A DNA stretch of 64,000 nt from Caballeronia concitans (lineage in GTDB: Bacteria > Pseudomonadota > Gammaproteobacteria > Burkholderiales > Burkholderiaceae). Made by a program: the position numbers and the translations under genes. This document shows positions 23,831 through 31,665 of this stretch, piece after piece. The DNA is taken from NCBI RefSeq assembly GCF_001544615.1, contig NZ_FCNV02000002.1:496001-560000 (forward strand), in the 5' to 3' direction. Below the pieces are notes generated by a model. The model had not been told where the DNA came from, did no database searches, and saw nothing but the letters and a program-made list of their open reading frames with translations. Numbering within the stretch: the first letter of the stretch is position 1; the number at the start of each line of letters is the position of its first letter.

Positions 23831-24318
23831 ATGACCCTCCTACCGACGTATGCCAGTGTTCGTGATGAAGAGGGTATGTGAGGGGCCGGCGGCCAAACAT
23901 ATACGGAAGCGGGCTTCTCGAACTACCGTGAATGTTCAACCATTGCGCCGTATTGAGGCCGGGACCATGACAGTTTCGTCAGTCGTTGGAGTGCCGCGTC
24001 GTCATCGGCCTCCGATGGCCGTGGGGCTTGCGTTCGCGCGAAGGTTTCATCTGTACAGGCCATCGCGACATAACGGCTTTTCCAGACCGTCATGACGCTT
24101 TTGGACGATATCGCTCACTGCACATGGTCGGCGAATTTTTTAATGCCGACGATCTGATTAAGACGTGGTCATCCGCGTGTGCACCTCGTCAGCAGAACAA
24201 GCGGAATGCGCGACGATCATCGGCACCGGGGACAAGACAAAAAATCAAACGACGCCGGCTGCGCGACGCGCCGTCCGCGGTCGAAATAAAGCGTTTAACT
24301 TACACGGAGACACTACGC
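23831..24318. other. Divergent intergenic region of the catabolic island (488 bases)
   Basis: Separates the 89-residue gene (minus) from the NCS1 permease (plus). Upstream parts of the permease frame run through it but are not protein-like. It is less GC-rich than the neighbours, contains the palindrome CTGTACAG at 24051, and has A/T-rich patches near 24136-24142 and 24241-24246 that could hold promoters. No clear -35/-10 pair seen. Confidence 0.5.
24051..24058. promoter_or_regulatory. CTGTACAG palindrome upstream of NCS1 permease
   Basis: The same 8-bp palindrome core occurs within AACTGTACAGTT at 31595, upstream of the ferredoxin-Rieske unit of the same island. It is a candidate operator for the MocR regulator at 28301. 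An 8-bp palindrome also occurs by chance (other copies at 17700 and 55494), so confidence is low. Confidence 0.3.
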
Positions 24319-25806
24319 ATGCCTAATGATTATCAGAAGCGCTCGAATTTATGGAATGAGGATCTTGCTCCAACCGATGCCCGTCATCGCACATGGCGCT
24401 GGCGACACTTCGCCGCCCTGTGGACAGGCATGGTCATGTGCATTCCCTGCTATATCCTCGCGTCGGGACTCATCGATCAAGGCATGTCGGCGATGCAGGC
24501 AGTCGGCACCGTGCTGCTCGGAAACGCCGTCGTGCTCATCCCGATGCTGTTGATCGGGCACTCGGGAACCAAGTTCGGTGTGCCGTTCGCCGTCATCGTC
24601 CGCTCGTCGTTCGGCACGAAAGGCGCCAAGCTGCCCGCATTCCTGCGCGCCATCGTTGCGTGCGGCTGGTTCGGTATCCAGTGCTGGGTCGGCGGGAACG
24701 CTATCTATGCCGTCGGCAATATTCTCTTTCATGGCGCTCTGGTCGGACCCGTGATCGGCTGGGTAGGTATCGACGCAGCGCATCTGGCCTGCTTCTTTGT
24801 CTTCTGGGCCTTGCATCTCTACTTCATCTCGCGCGGCCCCGAGTCGATTCGATGGATAGAAACGATCACGGCCCCGGTCAAGATCGCTATCGTTCTCGCG
24901 CTTCTCTGGTGGGCTTATAACAAGGCGGGCGGCTTTGGTCCGATTGTTTCCGCGCCGTCTCAGTTCGTCGAAGGCGGCAAGAAGGCCGGTCAGTTCTGGT
25001 CGGTCTTCTGGCCCTCGCTGACTGCCATGATCGGCTTCTGGTCCACACTCGCACTCAATATCCCGGACTTCACCCGCTTCGCGAAGTCCCAGCGCGATCA
25101 ATGCGTAGGGCAGGCTGTCGGCCTTCCCGTGCCCATGGCCGGCCTTGCTTTCATAGGCGTTGCGGTGACATCGGCCACTGTCACGATTTACGGCAAGGCA
25201 ATCTGGGATCCCGTCGACCTGGCCGGAAGAATGGAAGGAATCGGCGTGGCGATTGGCCTTGCCATCATCACGCTCGACACGCTTTGCGTGAACCTGGCGG
25301 CGAACACCGTCGGACCCGCATATGATTTCGCGGCCATCTTCCCCCGGCGTATCACGTTCAGTACGGGGGGCTATCTGACTGCGGTGATCGGCGTGCTGAT
25401 GATGCCGTGGAAACTGATTGCATCGACGCAAGGCTTTATCTTCACCTGGCTCATCGGTTATAGCGCGTTGCTTGGGCCCGTACTCGGGATCATGCTCGCG
25501 GACTACTGGCTCATTCGACGCCGCGAGATCGAGGTCGACGATCTGTTCAAGGAGAACGGCATCTATCGCTACAAGAACGGTTGGAACCCGGCGGCACTCA
25601 TTGCTTTGATTCTTTCAGTGCTTCCTAACCTTCCTGGCTTCCTTGCCGTTGCCTTCCCTGATCGATTCAGTTGGATCCCCGCCGGCTTCAAGGACGTGAA
25701 CAACTACTCATGGTTCGTCGGAGTGTTTCTGGCCATCGTGATTTACTCGGTGTTGATGCGTCCGGCGCCTCGCAAATCCACTCACTTCGACATCGAAAGC
25801 GTCTAG
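24319..25806 (+). CDS. NCS1 family permease (cytosine/purine/uracil/thiamine/allantoin/hydantoin type)
   Basis: 495 residues with about 12 membrane segments. The start 'NLWNEDLAPTDARHRTWRWRHFAALWTGMVMCIPCYILASGLIDQGMS' is the characteristic NCS1 N-terminus (Mhp1/PucI/Fur type). Further signatures are 'GWFGIQCWVGGNAIYAV', 'WIETITAPVKI' and 'NLAANTVGPAYDF'. NCS1 carriers import nucleobases, hydantoins and related N-heterocycles with Na+ or H+. Its position between two ferredoxin reductases and near a Rieske oxygenase suggests it brings in the heterocyclic substrate of that oxygenase. Start at 24319 with GGAG upstream. Confidence 0.93.
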   Translation: MPNDYQKRSNLWNEDLAPTDARHRTWRWRHFAALWTGMVMCIPCYILASGLIDQGMSAMQAVGTVLLGNAVVLIPMLLIGHSGTKFGVPFAVIVRSSFGTKGAKLPAFLRAIVACGWFGIQCWVGGNAIYAVGNILFHGALVGPVIGWVGIDAAHLACFFVFWALHLYFISRGPESIRWIETITAPVKIAIVLALLWWAYNKAGGFGPIVSAPSQFVEGGKKAGQFWSVFWPSLTAMIGFWSTLALNIPDFTRFAKSQRDQCVGQAVGLPVPMAGLAFIGVAVTSATVTIYGKAIWDPVDLAGRMEGIGVAIGLAIITLDTLCVNLAANTVGPAYDFAAIFPRRITFSTGGYLTAVIGVLMMPWKLIASTQGFIFTWLIGYSALLGPVLGIMLADYWLIRRREIEVDDLFKENGIYRYKNGWNPAALIALILSVLPNLPGFLAVAFPDRFSWIPAGFKDVNNYSWFVGVFLAIVIYSVLMRPAPRKSTHFDIESV

Positions 25807-25818
25807 ATTTCTCATGGA

Positions 25819-25844
25819 GCCTTGCGCCTCGAGAGGCGCAAGGC
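25819..25844. repeat. Strong 12-bp-stem hairpin between NCS1 permease and reductase genes
   Basis: Perfect inverted repeat GCCTTGCGCCTC / GAGGCGCAAGGC with a 2-base centre (effective loop of about 4 bases), 12 bases after the permease stop. No T-run follows, so it is not a textbook intrinsic terminator; it may limit read-through or stabilise the permease mRNA, setting different levels for permease and reductase. Confidence 0.6.
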
Positions 25845-25888
25845 AGGAGGGTTCCCCGCTTTCACAATGAAGCGTCCAAGGAGACGGC

Positions 25889-27106
25889 ATGGTCATGAAC
25901 CGAATCGTCGTGGTGGGAGGCAGCGTCGCCGGTCTGCGTGCCGTGGAGACGTTGCGCCTGGAGGGGTTCGAGGGAGCCGTCACGCTCGTGTGCGGCGAGC
26001 CGCATCTGCCCTATGATCGGCCGCCTTTGACCAAGCAGATTCTCACCGGCGAGATAAACGCCGAGCAGTTGTGCTACCGCGACCATCAATGGTTCGAGCG
26101 GAACGCGGTAGACCTGTGCCTTGGCACGCCCGCGAGCGCGCTCGATATTTCCACGGGCCGTGTTCATCTCGGATCGAACTCGATACCTTTTGACGGGCTG
26201 ATAGTCGCAACCGGCGCCCGGCCGAAGTCATTCAGCCCCAGGAGTTCTCTACGCGGCATATTCACGCTGCGGACCGTGGACGACGCACTCGCGATCAAAG
26301 AGCGGATGTTGCCCGGCGTACGAATGATCTTGGTCGGAGCGGGATTCATCGGCTCCGAGATCGCTTCGAGCGCGGCGGCGTGTGGCGTGCAAGTGACGAT
26401 CGTGGAGCTTGCAGAAGCGGCCATGATTCGTGCCGTAGGGCCTCAATTGGGCCGAATTCTGGCGGGACTCCATGACGAGTTCGGCGTGAACGTTGTTTGC
26501 AACGCGCGCGTGACGGGCTTCGGCGGTAAAGGGTCCGTTGAAGCCGTCATGCTCGATGGCGGGTGGGAATTGCCGGCCGACATCGTCGTAGTGGGTATCG
26601 GCGTCGATCCTAACTGCGAATGGCTGATCGGATCGGGCTTGCGGATCGAGGATGGTCTCGCTTGCGACCGTACATTGAACGCCGGTCCCCGCAACGTCTA
26701 CGGCGCCGGCGATGTGGTTTCATGGCCGAACGAGTGGTGGGGCGGCGTCATGCGGGGTCAACAGTGGCTCGTGGCCGCGGACCAGGGCAAGCACGCCGCA
26801 AGGAATCTCCTTGCCGGTCCCGAGCGAGCCACCCCGTTTTCAACGATTCCCTACTTCTGGACCGACCAGTACGGATGTCGTGTACAGGCTGCCGGGAGAA
26901 CCGATCTGGGGCAACTGATCGCTGTCGCGGGCGGACATCGTCAGCGCCCGTTCATTGGCGTGTACAGGCACAACGGACAGCTGACCGGCGTAGTGACCAT
27001 CAACGCTCCGAAAGCGTTCGCCGCCTTGCGTACCTGCTTGCATGACCACAGCAGCTTCGATACCGCATGGGAGGTCGCGGTGAAGAACTGCCCGCCACCG
27101 GATTGA
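25889..27106 (+). CDS. FAD-dependent ferredoxin-reductase-like oxidoreductase (copy 2)
   Basis: 405 residues from the ATG at 25889 (AAGGAG upstream). Motifs as in copy 1: 'RIVVVGGSVAGLRAVETLRLEGFEG', 'LPYDRPPLTKQIL', 'MILVGAGFIGSEIASSAAACG', 'NVYGAGDVVSWPNEW'. The two paralogues align along their whole length but differ in many positions, so they are not a recent duplication. It follows the NCS1 permease on the same strand and converges on the CofE-like gene with a 15-base gap. It presumably reduces the island's ferredoxin or a second, unlinked one. Confidence 0.9.
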   Translation: MVMNRIVVVGGSVAGLRAVETLRLEGFEGAVTLVCGEPHLPYDRPPLTKQILTGEINAEQLCYRDHQWFERNAVDLCLGTPASALDISTGRVHLGSNSIPFDGLIVATGARPKSFSPRSSLRGIFTLRTVDDALAIKERMLPGVRMILVGAGFIGSEIASSAAACGVQVTIVELAEAAMIRAVGPQLGRILAGLHDEFGVNVVCNARVTGFGGKGSVEAVMLDGGWELPADIVVVGIGVDPNCEWLIGSGLRIEDGLACDRTLNAGPRNVYGAGDVVSWPNEWWGGVMRGQQWLVAADQGKHAARNLLAGPERATPFSTIPYFWTDQYGCRVQAAGRTDLGQLIAVAGGHRQRPFIGVYRHNGQLTGVVTINAPKAFAALRTCLHDHSSFDTAWEVAVKNCPPPD

Positions 27107-27121
27107 CTTCTGTTTCGACGT

Positions 27122-27901
27122 TCATTTGAACAGGTCTTCTTCCAAAGGACGTACATAACTCCGCGCGTGTGACTGGCTGCATGACTTCCACGCCAGCCCC
27201 CGGACGAGAATCGCCGGAGTGAGTCCGTCCTTCGCCATCAGAAGCCCGGCGGCGGCGGCCACCTCGTCTGCCGTCGCCTGTTGAGACACCTGCAACTGTC
27301 TGCCGAACGCGTCTCGCCTGCCGATCCAGCTATCCAGCGCCGGCACGCCCGATAAGCCGATGGCGACATTCACCAGACCGCGACGCCACGGCCGGCCGAA
27401 CGTATCGCTCACGATGACGCCCGGTTCGATGCCGGTGCGGTCGTAGATACGGCCCGCGATTCGACGCGCGCTGGCGTCCGGATCTTCGGGCAAAAGGAGA
27501 AGCGCATCATCGTCACCGACATTCGATTCATCTATCGCCGCGTTCGCGCAAATCCATCCTTGCCGATGGCGGCTGATCAGAACGCCGTCCGGCGGGTGAT
27601 CGCAAGCCCGCACGATCTCTGTCGACTCATCCAGCACGGCCTGAACCTTCCTGGCGTCTTTGCCCGTGATGCGTGCGTATTCGAGCGCTTCATCGGTCGG
27701 GACGATATCGGATGCTTTGCGCACGCGCCCTTCCGCTTTCGACACGATCTTTTGAGCCACGACCACGATGTCGCCACGCTGCCACCGCTTGCCGTTCGAC
27801 CTCATTGCGTCCGCGATCAGTCCGCCCACATCGTCGCCTGCTTTTACTTTGGGAATGCCTGTCAGAGCGAAGATTTCCAACGAATGTGCGTTCTTTTCCA
27901 A
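27122..27901 (-). CDS. CofE-like F420-0:gamma-glutamyl ligase family protein
   Basis: 259 residues from a TTG at 27901, selected because a perfect AGGAGG lies 5 bases upstream; the frame extends to 28015 without a start signal. It carries the CofE family motifs along its length: 'GIPKVKAGDDVGGLI', 'GDIVVVAQKIVSKAEGRV', 'WICANAAIDESNV', 'LLLPEDPDASARRI', 'GVIVSDTFGRPWRRGLVNVAIGLSG', 'ADEVAAAAGLLMAKDG'. CofE adds glutamate to F420-0 using GTP. No other F420 genes (cofC, cofD, fbiC) are present, so in this catabolic setting it may glutamylate another carboxylate. Divergent from the MocR regulator. Confidence 0.85.
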   Translation of the reverse strand: MEKNAHSLEIFALTGIPKVKAGDDVGGLIADAMRSNGKRWQRGDIVVVAQKIVSKAEGRVRKASDIVPTDEALEYARITGKDARKVQAVLDESTEIVRACDHPPDGVLISRHRQGWICANAAIDESNVGDDDALLLLPEDPDASARRIAGRIYDRTGIEPGVIVSDTFGRPWRRGLVNVAIGLSGVPALDSWIGRRDAFGRQLQVSQQATADEVAAAAGLLMAKDGLTPAILVRGLAWKSCSQSHARSYVRPLEEDLFK

Positions 27902-28300
27902 GTTGGCCTCCTGCGTGGCTGGAGAACTAAATCCCAGCAGAAATGCGATCTTCGCGTATCCAGTACGAGCATGTTCGGTGCGCCATCGATCCATATCGGC
28001 CCGTTGGTCGCACATGAATCGATATTAAGTGCACCGACGTCGACGAAACATGCTCAGCCTCGCGAACATCATCCGAGCGCTCCAGCTGGAATGCCATAAC
28101 GTAGTGGTGAAATGAGCAATACAGTTCGGACGCGATGACAGTGCTGTTAATTGACAAGGATTCGACCGCATGAAAAAGTCGATTCGTGCGCGCTACCGAA
28201 AGCAAACGAGTTCTGTAAGTTGTGGCCGAATAACCCGGCAGTTTCTCTCACGCCGCCGTTGCGCTTGCAATCCCCTCTAATCCTTCGTGCGAGAGGCAAT
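27902..28300. other. Divergent intergenic region, cofE-like / mocR (about 400 bases)
   Basis: No convincing gene. A TTGACA hexamer at 28151-28156 is a possible -35 for the MocR gene but no good -10 follows at 17 bases. MocR regulators often bind direct repeats in their own divergent promoter; I do not see an obvious long repeat here. Confidence 0.4.
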
Positions 28301-29821
28301 ATGACAGTCAGTCACTCCAGCGCCGACAGTGAAAGGATGAAGGTTCCGGAGACGCGCGACTCTACGCTCCTGGAGGAATTGCGAGTTGAGCGTCAACGTG
28401 GAATCAGCCTGGTCGGGCAGATCGTCGCCAAGCTTGAACAGATGGTGGAATCGGGTCGGCTTCGAGCGGGAACCAAGACGCCCTCCGTCCGCGAGCTCGC
28501 GAAGCAGCTCGGCGTCAGCACCTTTACCGTGACAGAAGCCTACGACGTCCTCGTTTCGAAGCGCGTTCTCAGTTCGAGACCGGGCTCAGGGTACTTCGTC
28601 ACGGCCCGCGTCGCGCATGTGCCGGTGCTTCGCAGCGAAGCGTTGGCCTCGCGCGTGGTCGATCCCGACGCGTGGATGCCAGTGCTCGTATGGAATCGCA
28701 ATCCGGATTTGTTGCCGGTCGGTTCGGGCGTGCTTCCGCCCGAATGGTGCAGTGAGAGCATGATTCTGCAAGCGGTCCGGCAGGCCATCAAGATGCCGGC
28801 GGAGCGGCTCGTCGGATACGGCCATCCGTTGGGCTTTTACCGGCTCCGCCAGCTTCTCGCGCGCGGCTTCACGGAGCGATTCTGTGCGGTCGCACCGGAA
28901 CAGATCATATTGACTAACGGGGTTTCCCACGGCCTGGATCTGGTCGTACGAAGTCTCTTGAAGCCCGGCGACACCGTTCTGATTGAAGATCCGACTTACT
29001 TCAATATTCACCATCTTCTTCGCAGCTATGGCGTCAAGGTGGTTTCGGTGAAACGAAATCACGATGGAATCGATCTCGATCAGCTTGCTTCATTGGCAGC
29101 GCTGCACCGGCCCAAGGCCATGTATGTCAACACGGTCCTGCAGAATCCACTCTCTACAACGCTTTCGCCCGCCCAGGCGTATCGCATCATTGCTCTGGCG
29201 GAGCAGTTCGATTTTCTGATCATCGAAGACGATATCTTCCGCGACCTCGCTTCTCCATCTGATCCTTCTCTCGCGTCGCTGGACGGACTCAACCGGGTGA
29301 TTTGTCTCGGCGGATTCTCCAAAACCGTCGCTCCGTCTCTTCGAACAGGCTACATTCTGTGTCCGGGTCAGCTCGTATCGGATGTGGTACGTACCAAGAT
29401 GGCTTGCGGACTGACAACGTCCGAGTTGAACGAACGCTGCATTCTCGAGGTGCTTTCGGATCCCGGGCACCGCAGATATCTCGATCGGCTGCGCATGCGG
29501 CTTGCCAACGAGCGCGAGCAGTTTCTATCGGTGTTGACCGACGTGGGCATGACCGCGCTCGCCACGCCTAAAGGTGGCCTCTTCGTTAGCGCAGGATGGC
29601 TTGTTCCGCCCAGTGCTCAATTCAACGCGGAACTCATCACTGAAAAGGCCTCGGAAGCCGGACTCGCCTTCTCACGCGGAGAACTCTTTTCCTTGTCCGC
29701 CAAGACGGAAACCGTGTGGTTTCGATTCAACGTGGCTTACTGTGGGGCGCCGAAACTCAACTCGTTCCTGCGTGAGGTTTCGCGGATGGCTGCGCATCTT
29801 GCGAGGGTGCCCGGTCTATAG
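28301..29821 (+). CDS. MocR-type (GntR-aminotransferase fusion) transcriptional regulator
   Basis: 506 residues from the ATG at 28301 (GAGAGG upstream). A GntR winged helix lies at about residues 45-105 ('GISLVGQIVAKLEQMVESGRLRAGTKTPSVRELAKQLGVSTFTVTEAYDVLVSKRVLSSRPGSGYFV'). The rest is a fold-type I aminotransferase domain: 'LTNGVSHGLDLVVRSLLKPGDTVLIEDPTY', 'IIEDDIFRDL', and the PLP lysine Lys341 in 'LGGFSKTVAPSLRTGYI'. Such proteins use PLP as a sensor of an amino-acid-like effector. It sits centrally in the island and is the only regulator there, so it probably controls it. Confidence 0.92.
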   Translation: MTVSHSSADSERMKVPETRDSTLLEELRVERQRGISLVGQIVAKLEQMVESGRLRAGTKTPSVRELAKQLGVSTFTVTEAYDVLVSKRVLSSRPGSGYFVTARVAHVPVLRSEALASRVVDPDAWMPVLVWNRNPDLLPVGSGVLPPEWCSESMILQAVRQAIKMPAERLVGYGHPLGFYRLRQLLARGFTERFCAVAPEQIILTNGVSHGLDLVVRSLLKPGDTVLIEDPTYFNIHHLLRSYGVKVVSVKRNHDGIDLDQLASLAALHRPKAMYVNTVLQNPLSTTLSPAQAYRIIALAEQFDFLIIEDDIFRDLASPSDPSLASLDGLNRVICLGGFSKTVAPSLRTGYILCPGQLVSDVVRTKMACGLTTSELNERCILEVLSDPGHRRYLDRLRMRLANEREQFLSVLTDVGMTALATPKGGLFVSAGWLVPPSAQFNAELITEKASEAGLAFSRGELFSLSAKTETVWFRFNVAYCGAPKLNSFLREVSRMAAHLARVPGL

Positions 29822-29877
29822 GACGGCGCGAGTAACTTCATCGAGCCGCCTGCTTCGAATGCGCTATTTCTTGTTAT

Positions 29878-29905
29878 CCGCCGGATAGCCGATCGACTCC
29901 GGCGG
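29878..29905. terminator. Hairpin between convergent mocR and Rieske oxygenase genes
   Basis: Inverted repeat CCGCCGGA / TCCGGCGG, 8-bp stem with a 12-base loop, between the two convergent stops. There is no strong T-run on either side (ATTTCTTGTT precedes it on the plus strand), so a bidirectional terminator is plausible but not certain. Confidence 0.45.
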
Positions 29906-29956
29906 CGTGAACAGATCACAACAGGTCTTGCACGGCGGTTGCCGTGTTAGGTGCGA

Positions 29957-31159
29957 TTAATATTCGCCCGTTTCGTTGAGCGTCCGATTGAGCGCTTCAG
30001 GTCCTTCCATCGCGGCCATCGCAATCTCGCGCATCCACTTTCGCCAGATGATGTCGGGCTTGTCCGCAGGCACGGAAACCTCGTCACGGGATTCGCCGAT
30101 AGCACGCGGACGGTGAGACGCGACGAGCGGCAAGTCTTCCGTCAGCACGATCGACTGCAACGCCAGATGCTCCTGCTCCGACGATCCGTCCGTCGAATGG
30201 CACGTGTACCAATAGCTCCGACAGTTCTCGGCGTCGATCGGAGTCGCGTGCATGAAGATCTGCGTGTCCCTCGTTTCCGACCATTTGAAGAACAGAAGAA
30301 CCGTGAACGGCATATGAACGTGATACGTGCCCGGGCCGAGCATCTTCGAGTCCGGACCCGTCGGCGGACCGTACGTGGCGTCTCCCGCGTTGAAGGCAAG
30401 GAAGGTGTCCACCTGGAATTCCAGACGCTTTTTGTGCTGCGTGACGGGATAGGGCCTGAAACGCGTGTGCGGAGGACCGCCGAGCGTTCCCTGATGCCCG
30501 TAAGCGAAGTGCGTGACATCGGTGAAGTTTCCAATCCGACGTCCGGCCGACGCGGGCCAAAGATACGGCTCGCCGAGATGGCATGTCATCTCGCTCGAAT
30601 CCCACGCAGGGAAATGCGGAATCGTCGTATCCGCCCCGCCTTTCATGCGTACCCAAATGAGATCGTACTTGACTTCGCATTCGTACTCTTTCAGCTTCGC
30701 ACGGGCCGGGATCGCATCGCCTTCTTGCTGCGACGGAATATCCGTGCATTTCCCCGCCTGGTTGTAGCACCAGCCGTGGTAGCGGCAGCGAAGCTGATCG
30801 CCTTCGATCCATCCCAGGCCGAGCGACGCACCGCGATGCGCGCACTTGTCATCGAACGCACAGATGCGGCCACCCAGATCCACGAGCACGATGCGTTCGC
30901 CCAGCAGCATCGTGGTCATCGGACCTTTGGCGCCGTGCGTATGGGACCGGAATTCCTTGACAGTCGCCGCGACGTGCCAGAAGTACTTCCACGTTTCGGC
31001 TGTCGAACCGAGGTCGTAAGCGACGTCAGGCTTGCTCAGCGGAACGAGCGTTTTGTACTCCGGCGGCTTGCACGGACTGCCGGGATCGATCATGTCGGAT
31101 GATGTGATCCACTCCGGCGGATGATACGAGAGATTTGCATGCAACCAGTTCTGCGCCAT
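29957..31159 (-). CDS. Rieske non-heme iron oxygenase, alpha (oxygenase) subunit
   Basis: 400 residues. The Rieske [2Fe-2S] ligands are C106, H108, C125 and H128 ('KCAHRGASLG', 'CRYHGW'); the mononuclear iron site is D214, H217, H222 in 'NFTDVTHFAYGHQG'. It is the single-subunit (homotrimer, VanA/DdmC/N-demethylase-like) type, with no beta subunit gene. Such enzymes do O- or N-demethylation or ring hydroxylation. It is downstream of a [3Fe-4S] ferredoxin gene with an 18-base gap; electrons probably come from one of the reductases at 22291 or 25889. The NCS1 permease suggests an N-heterocyclic substrate. The frame stays open for 31 codons after the stop. Confidence 0.93.
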   Translation of the reverse strand: MAQNWLHANLSYHPPEWITSSDMIDPGSPCKPPEYKTLVPLSKPDVAYDLGSTAETWKYFWHVAATVKEFRSHTHGAKGPMTTMLLGERIVLVDLGGRICAFDDKCAHRGASLGLGWIEGDQLRCRYHGWCYNQAGKCTDIPSQQEGDAIPARAKLKEYECEVKYDLIWVRMKGGADTTIPHFPAWDSSEMTCHLGEPYLWPASAGRRIGNFTDVTHFAYGHQGTLGGPPHTRFRPYPVTQHKKRLEFQVDTFLAFNAGDATYGPPTGPDSKMLGPGTYHVHMPFTVLLFFKWSETRDTQIFMHATPIDAENCRSYWYTCHSTDGSSEQEHLALQSIVLTEDLPLVASHRPRAIGESRDEVSVPADKPDIIWRKWMREIAMAAMEGPEALNRTLNETGEY

Positions 31160-31177
31160 TCTTGTCTCCCAGATGTT

Positions 31178-31393
31178 CTAGTACAGGTCCACTTCCTTAT
31201 CGTTCTCGAATAGAGCAATACATTGCGTCGGGCAGCTTCGCGCAGCCTTGACGAGCTGATGAAGCGGGCACGCGCCCGCCTCGGGCAATACGCCCGCAAC
31301 GCCGGAATCGAGAAGTACGAAGGCTTGGGGCGCCAAACTCACGCACATTTTGGATCCACAGCAAATGGATTGATCCAGTTCTACTTTGATCAC
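31178..31393 (-). CDS. [3Fe-4S]-type ferredoxin
   Basis: 71 residues from a GTG at 31393 with GGAG 6 bases upstream; a GTG at 31408 is possible but overlaps that site. Cluster ligands C11, C17 and C54 in 'ICCGSKMCVSLAP' and 'SCPTQC' follow the CxxxxxC...CP pattern, with Ser at the middle position where a fourth Cys would sit in a [4Fe-4S] protein. These ferredoxins usually serve P450s; pairing with a Rieske oxygenase is less common but documented. Very acidic near the C-terminus. Forms an operon with the Rieske gene. Confidence 0.88.
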   Translation of the reverse strand: MIKVELDQSICCGSKMCVSLAPQAFVLLDSGVAGVLPEAGACPLHQLVKAARSCPTQCIALFENDKEVDLY

Positions 31394-31594
31394 GAAAGTC
31401 TCCTGCACGGATTAGTCTTCGACTGTTAGTTCACGTTGAATACTCTCGACAGCAGCATCGAAGGGCGAGCGATACCTGCACCCGGCGCAGTCGATGATTG
31501 CATGATCGGCAGTCGACGCATCATCGAACAGAAGCAGTCGGTATTCGTTTCTTCTAGCGTTATGGGGTAGTCGACAAACCGTCTAGCGCTGTCC

Positions 31595-31606
31595 AACTGT
31601 ACAGTT
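31595..31606. promoter_or_regulatory. 12-bp palindrome AACTGTACAGTT upstream of the ferredoxin-Rieske unit
   Basis: Perfect palindrome in the gap between the alanine-racemase-like gene and the ferredoxin gene, about 200 bases upstream of the latter. It contains the CTGTACAG core also seen at 24051 upstream of the permease. Candidate operator. Confidence 0.4.
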
Positions 31607-31665
31607 CCGGCGCCCCCGGCCGTCTTTCCATTTCGAGCGCCATCCGTCGATTGACAAAGACACGC

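Noticed and set aside
24322-24334. Fur-box-like TAATGATTATC
   Set aside because: It lies inside the first codons of the NCS1 permease and matches only part of a Fur box.
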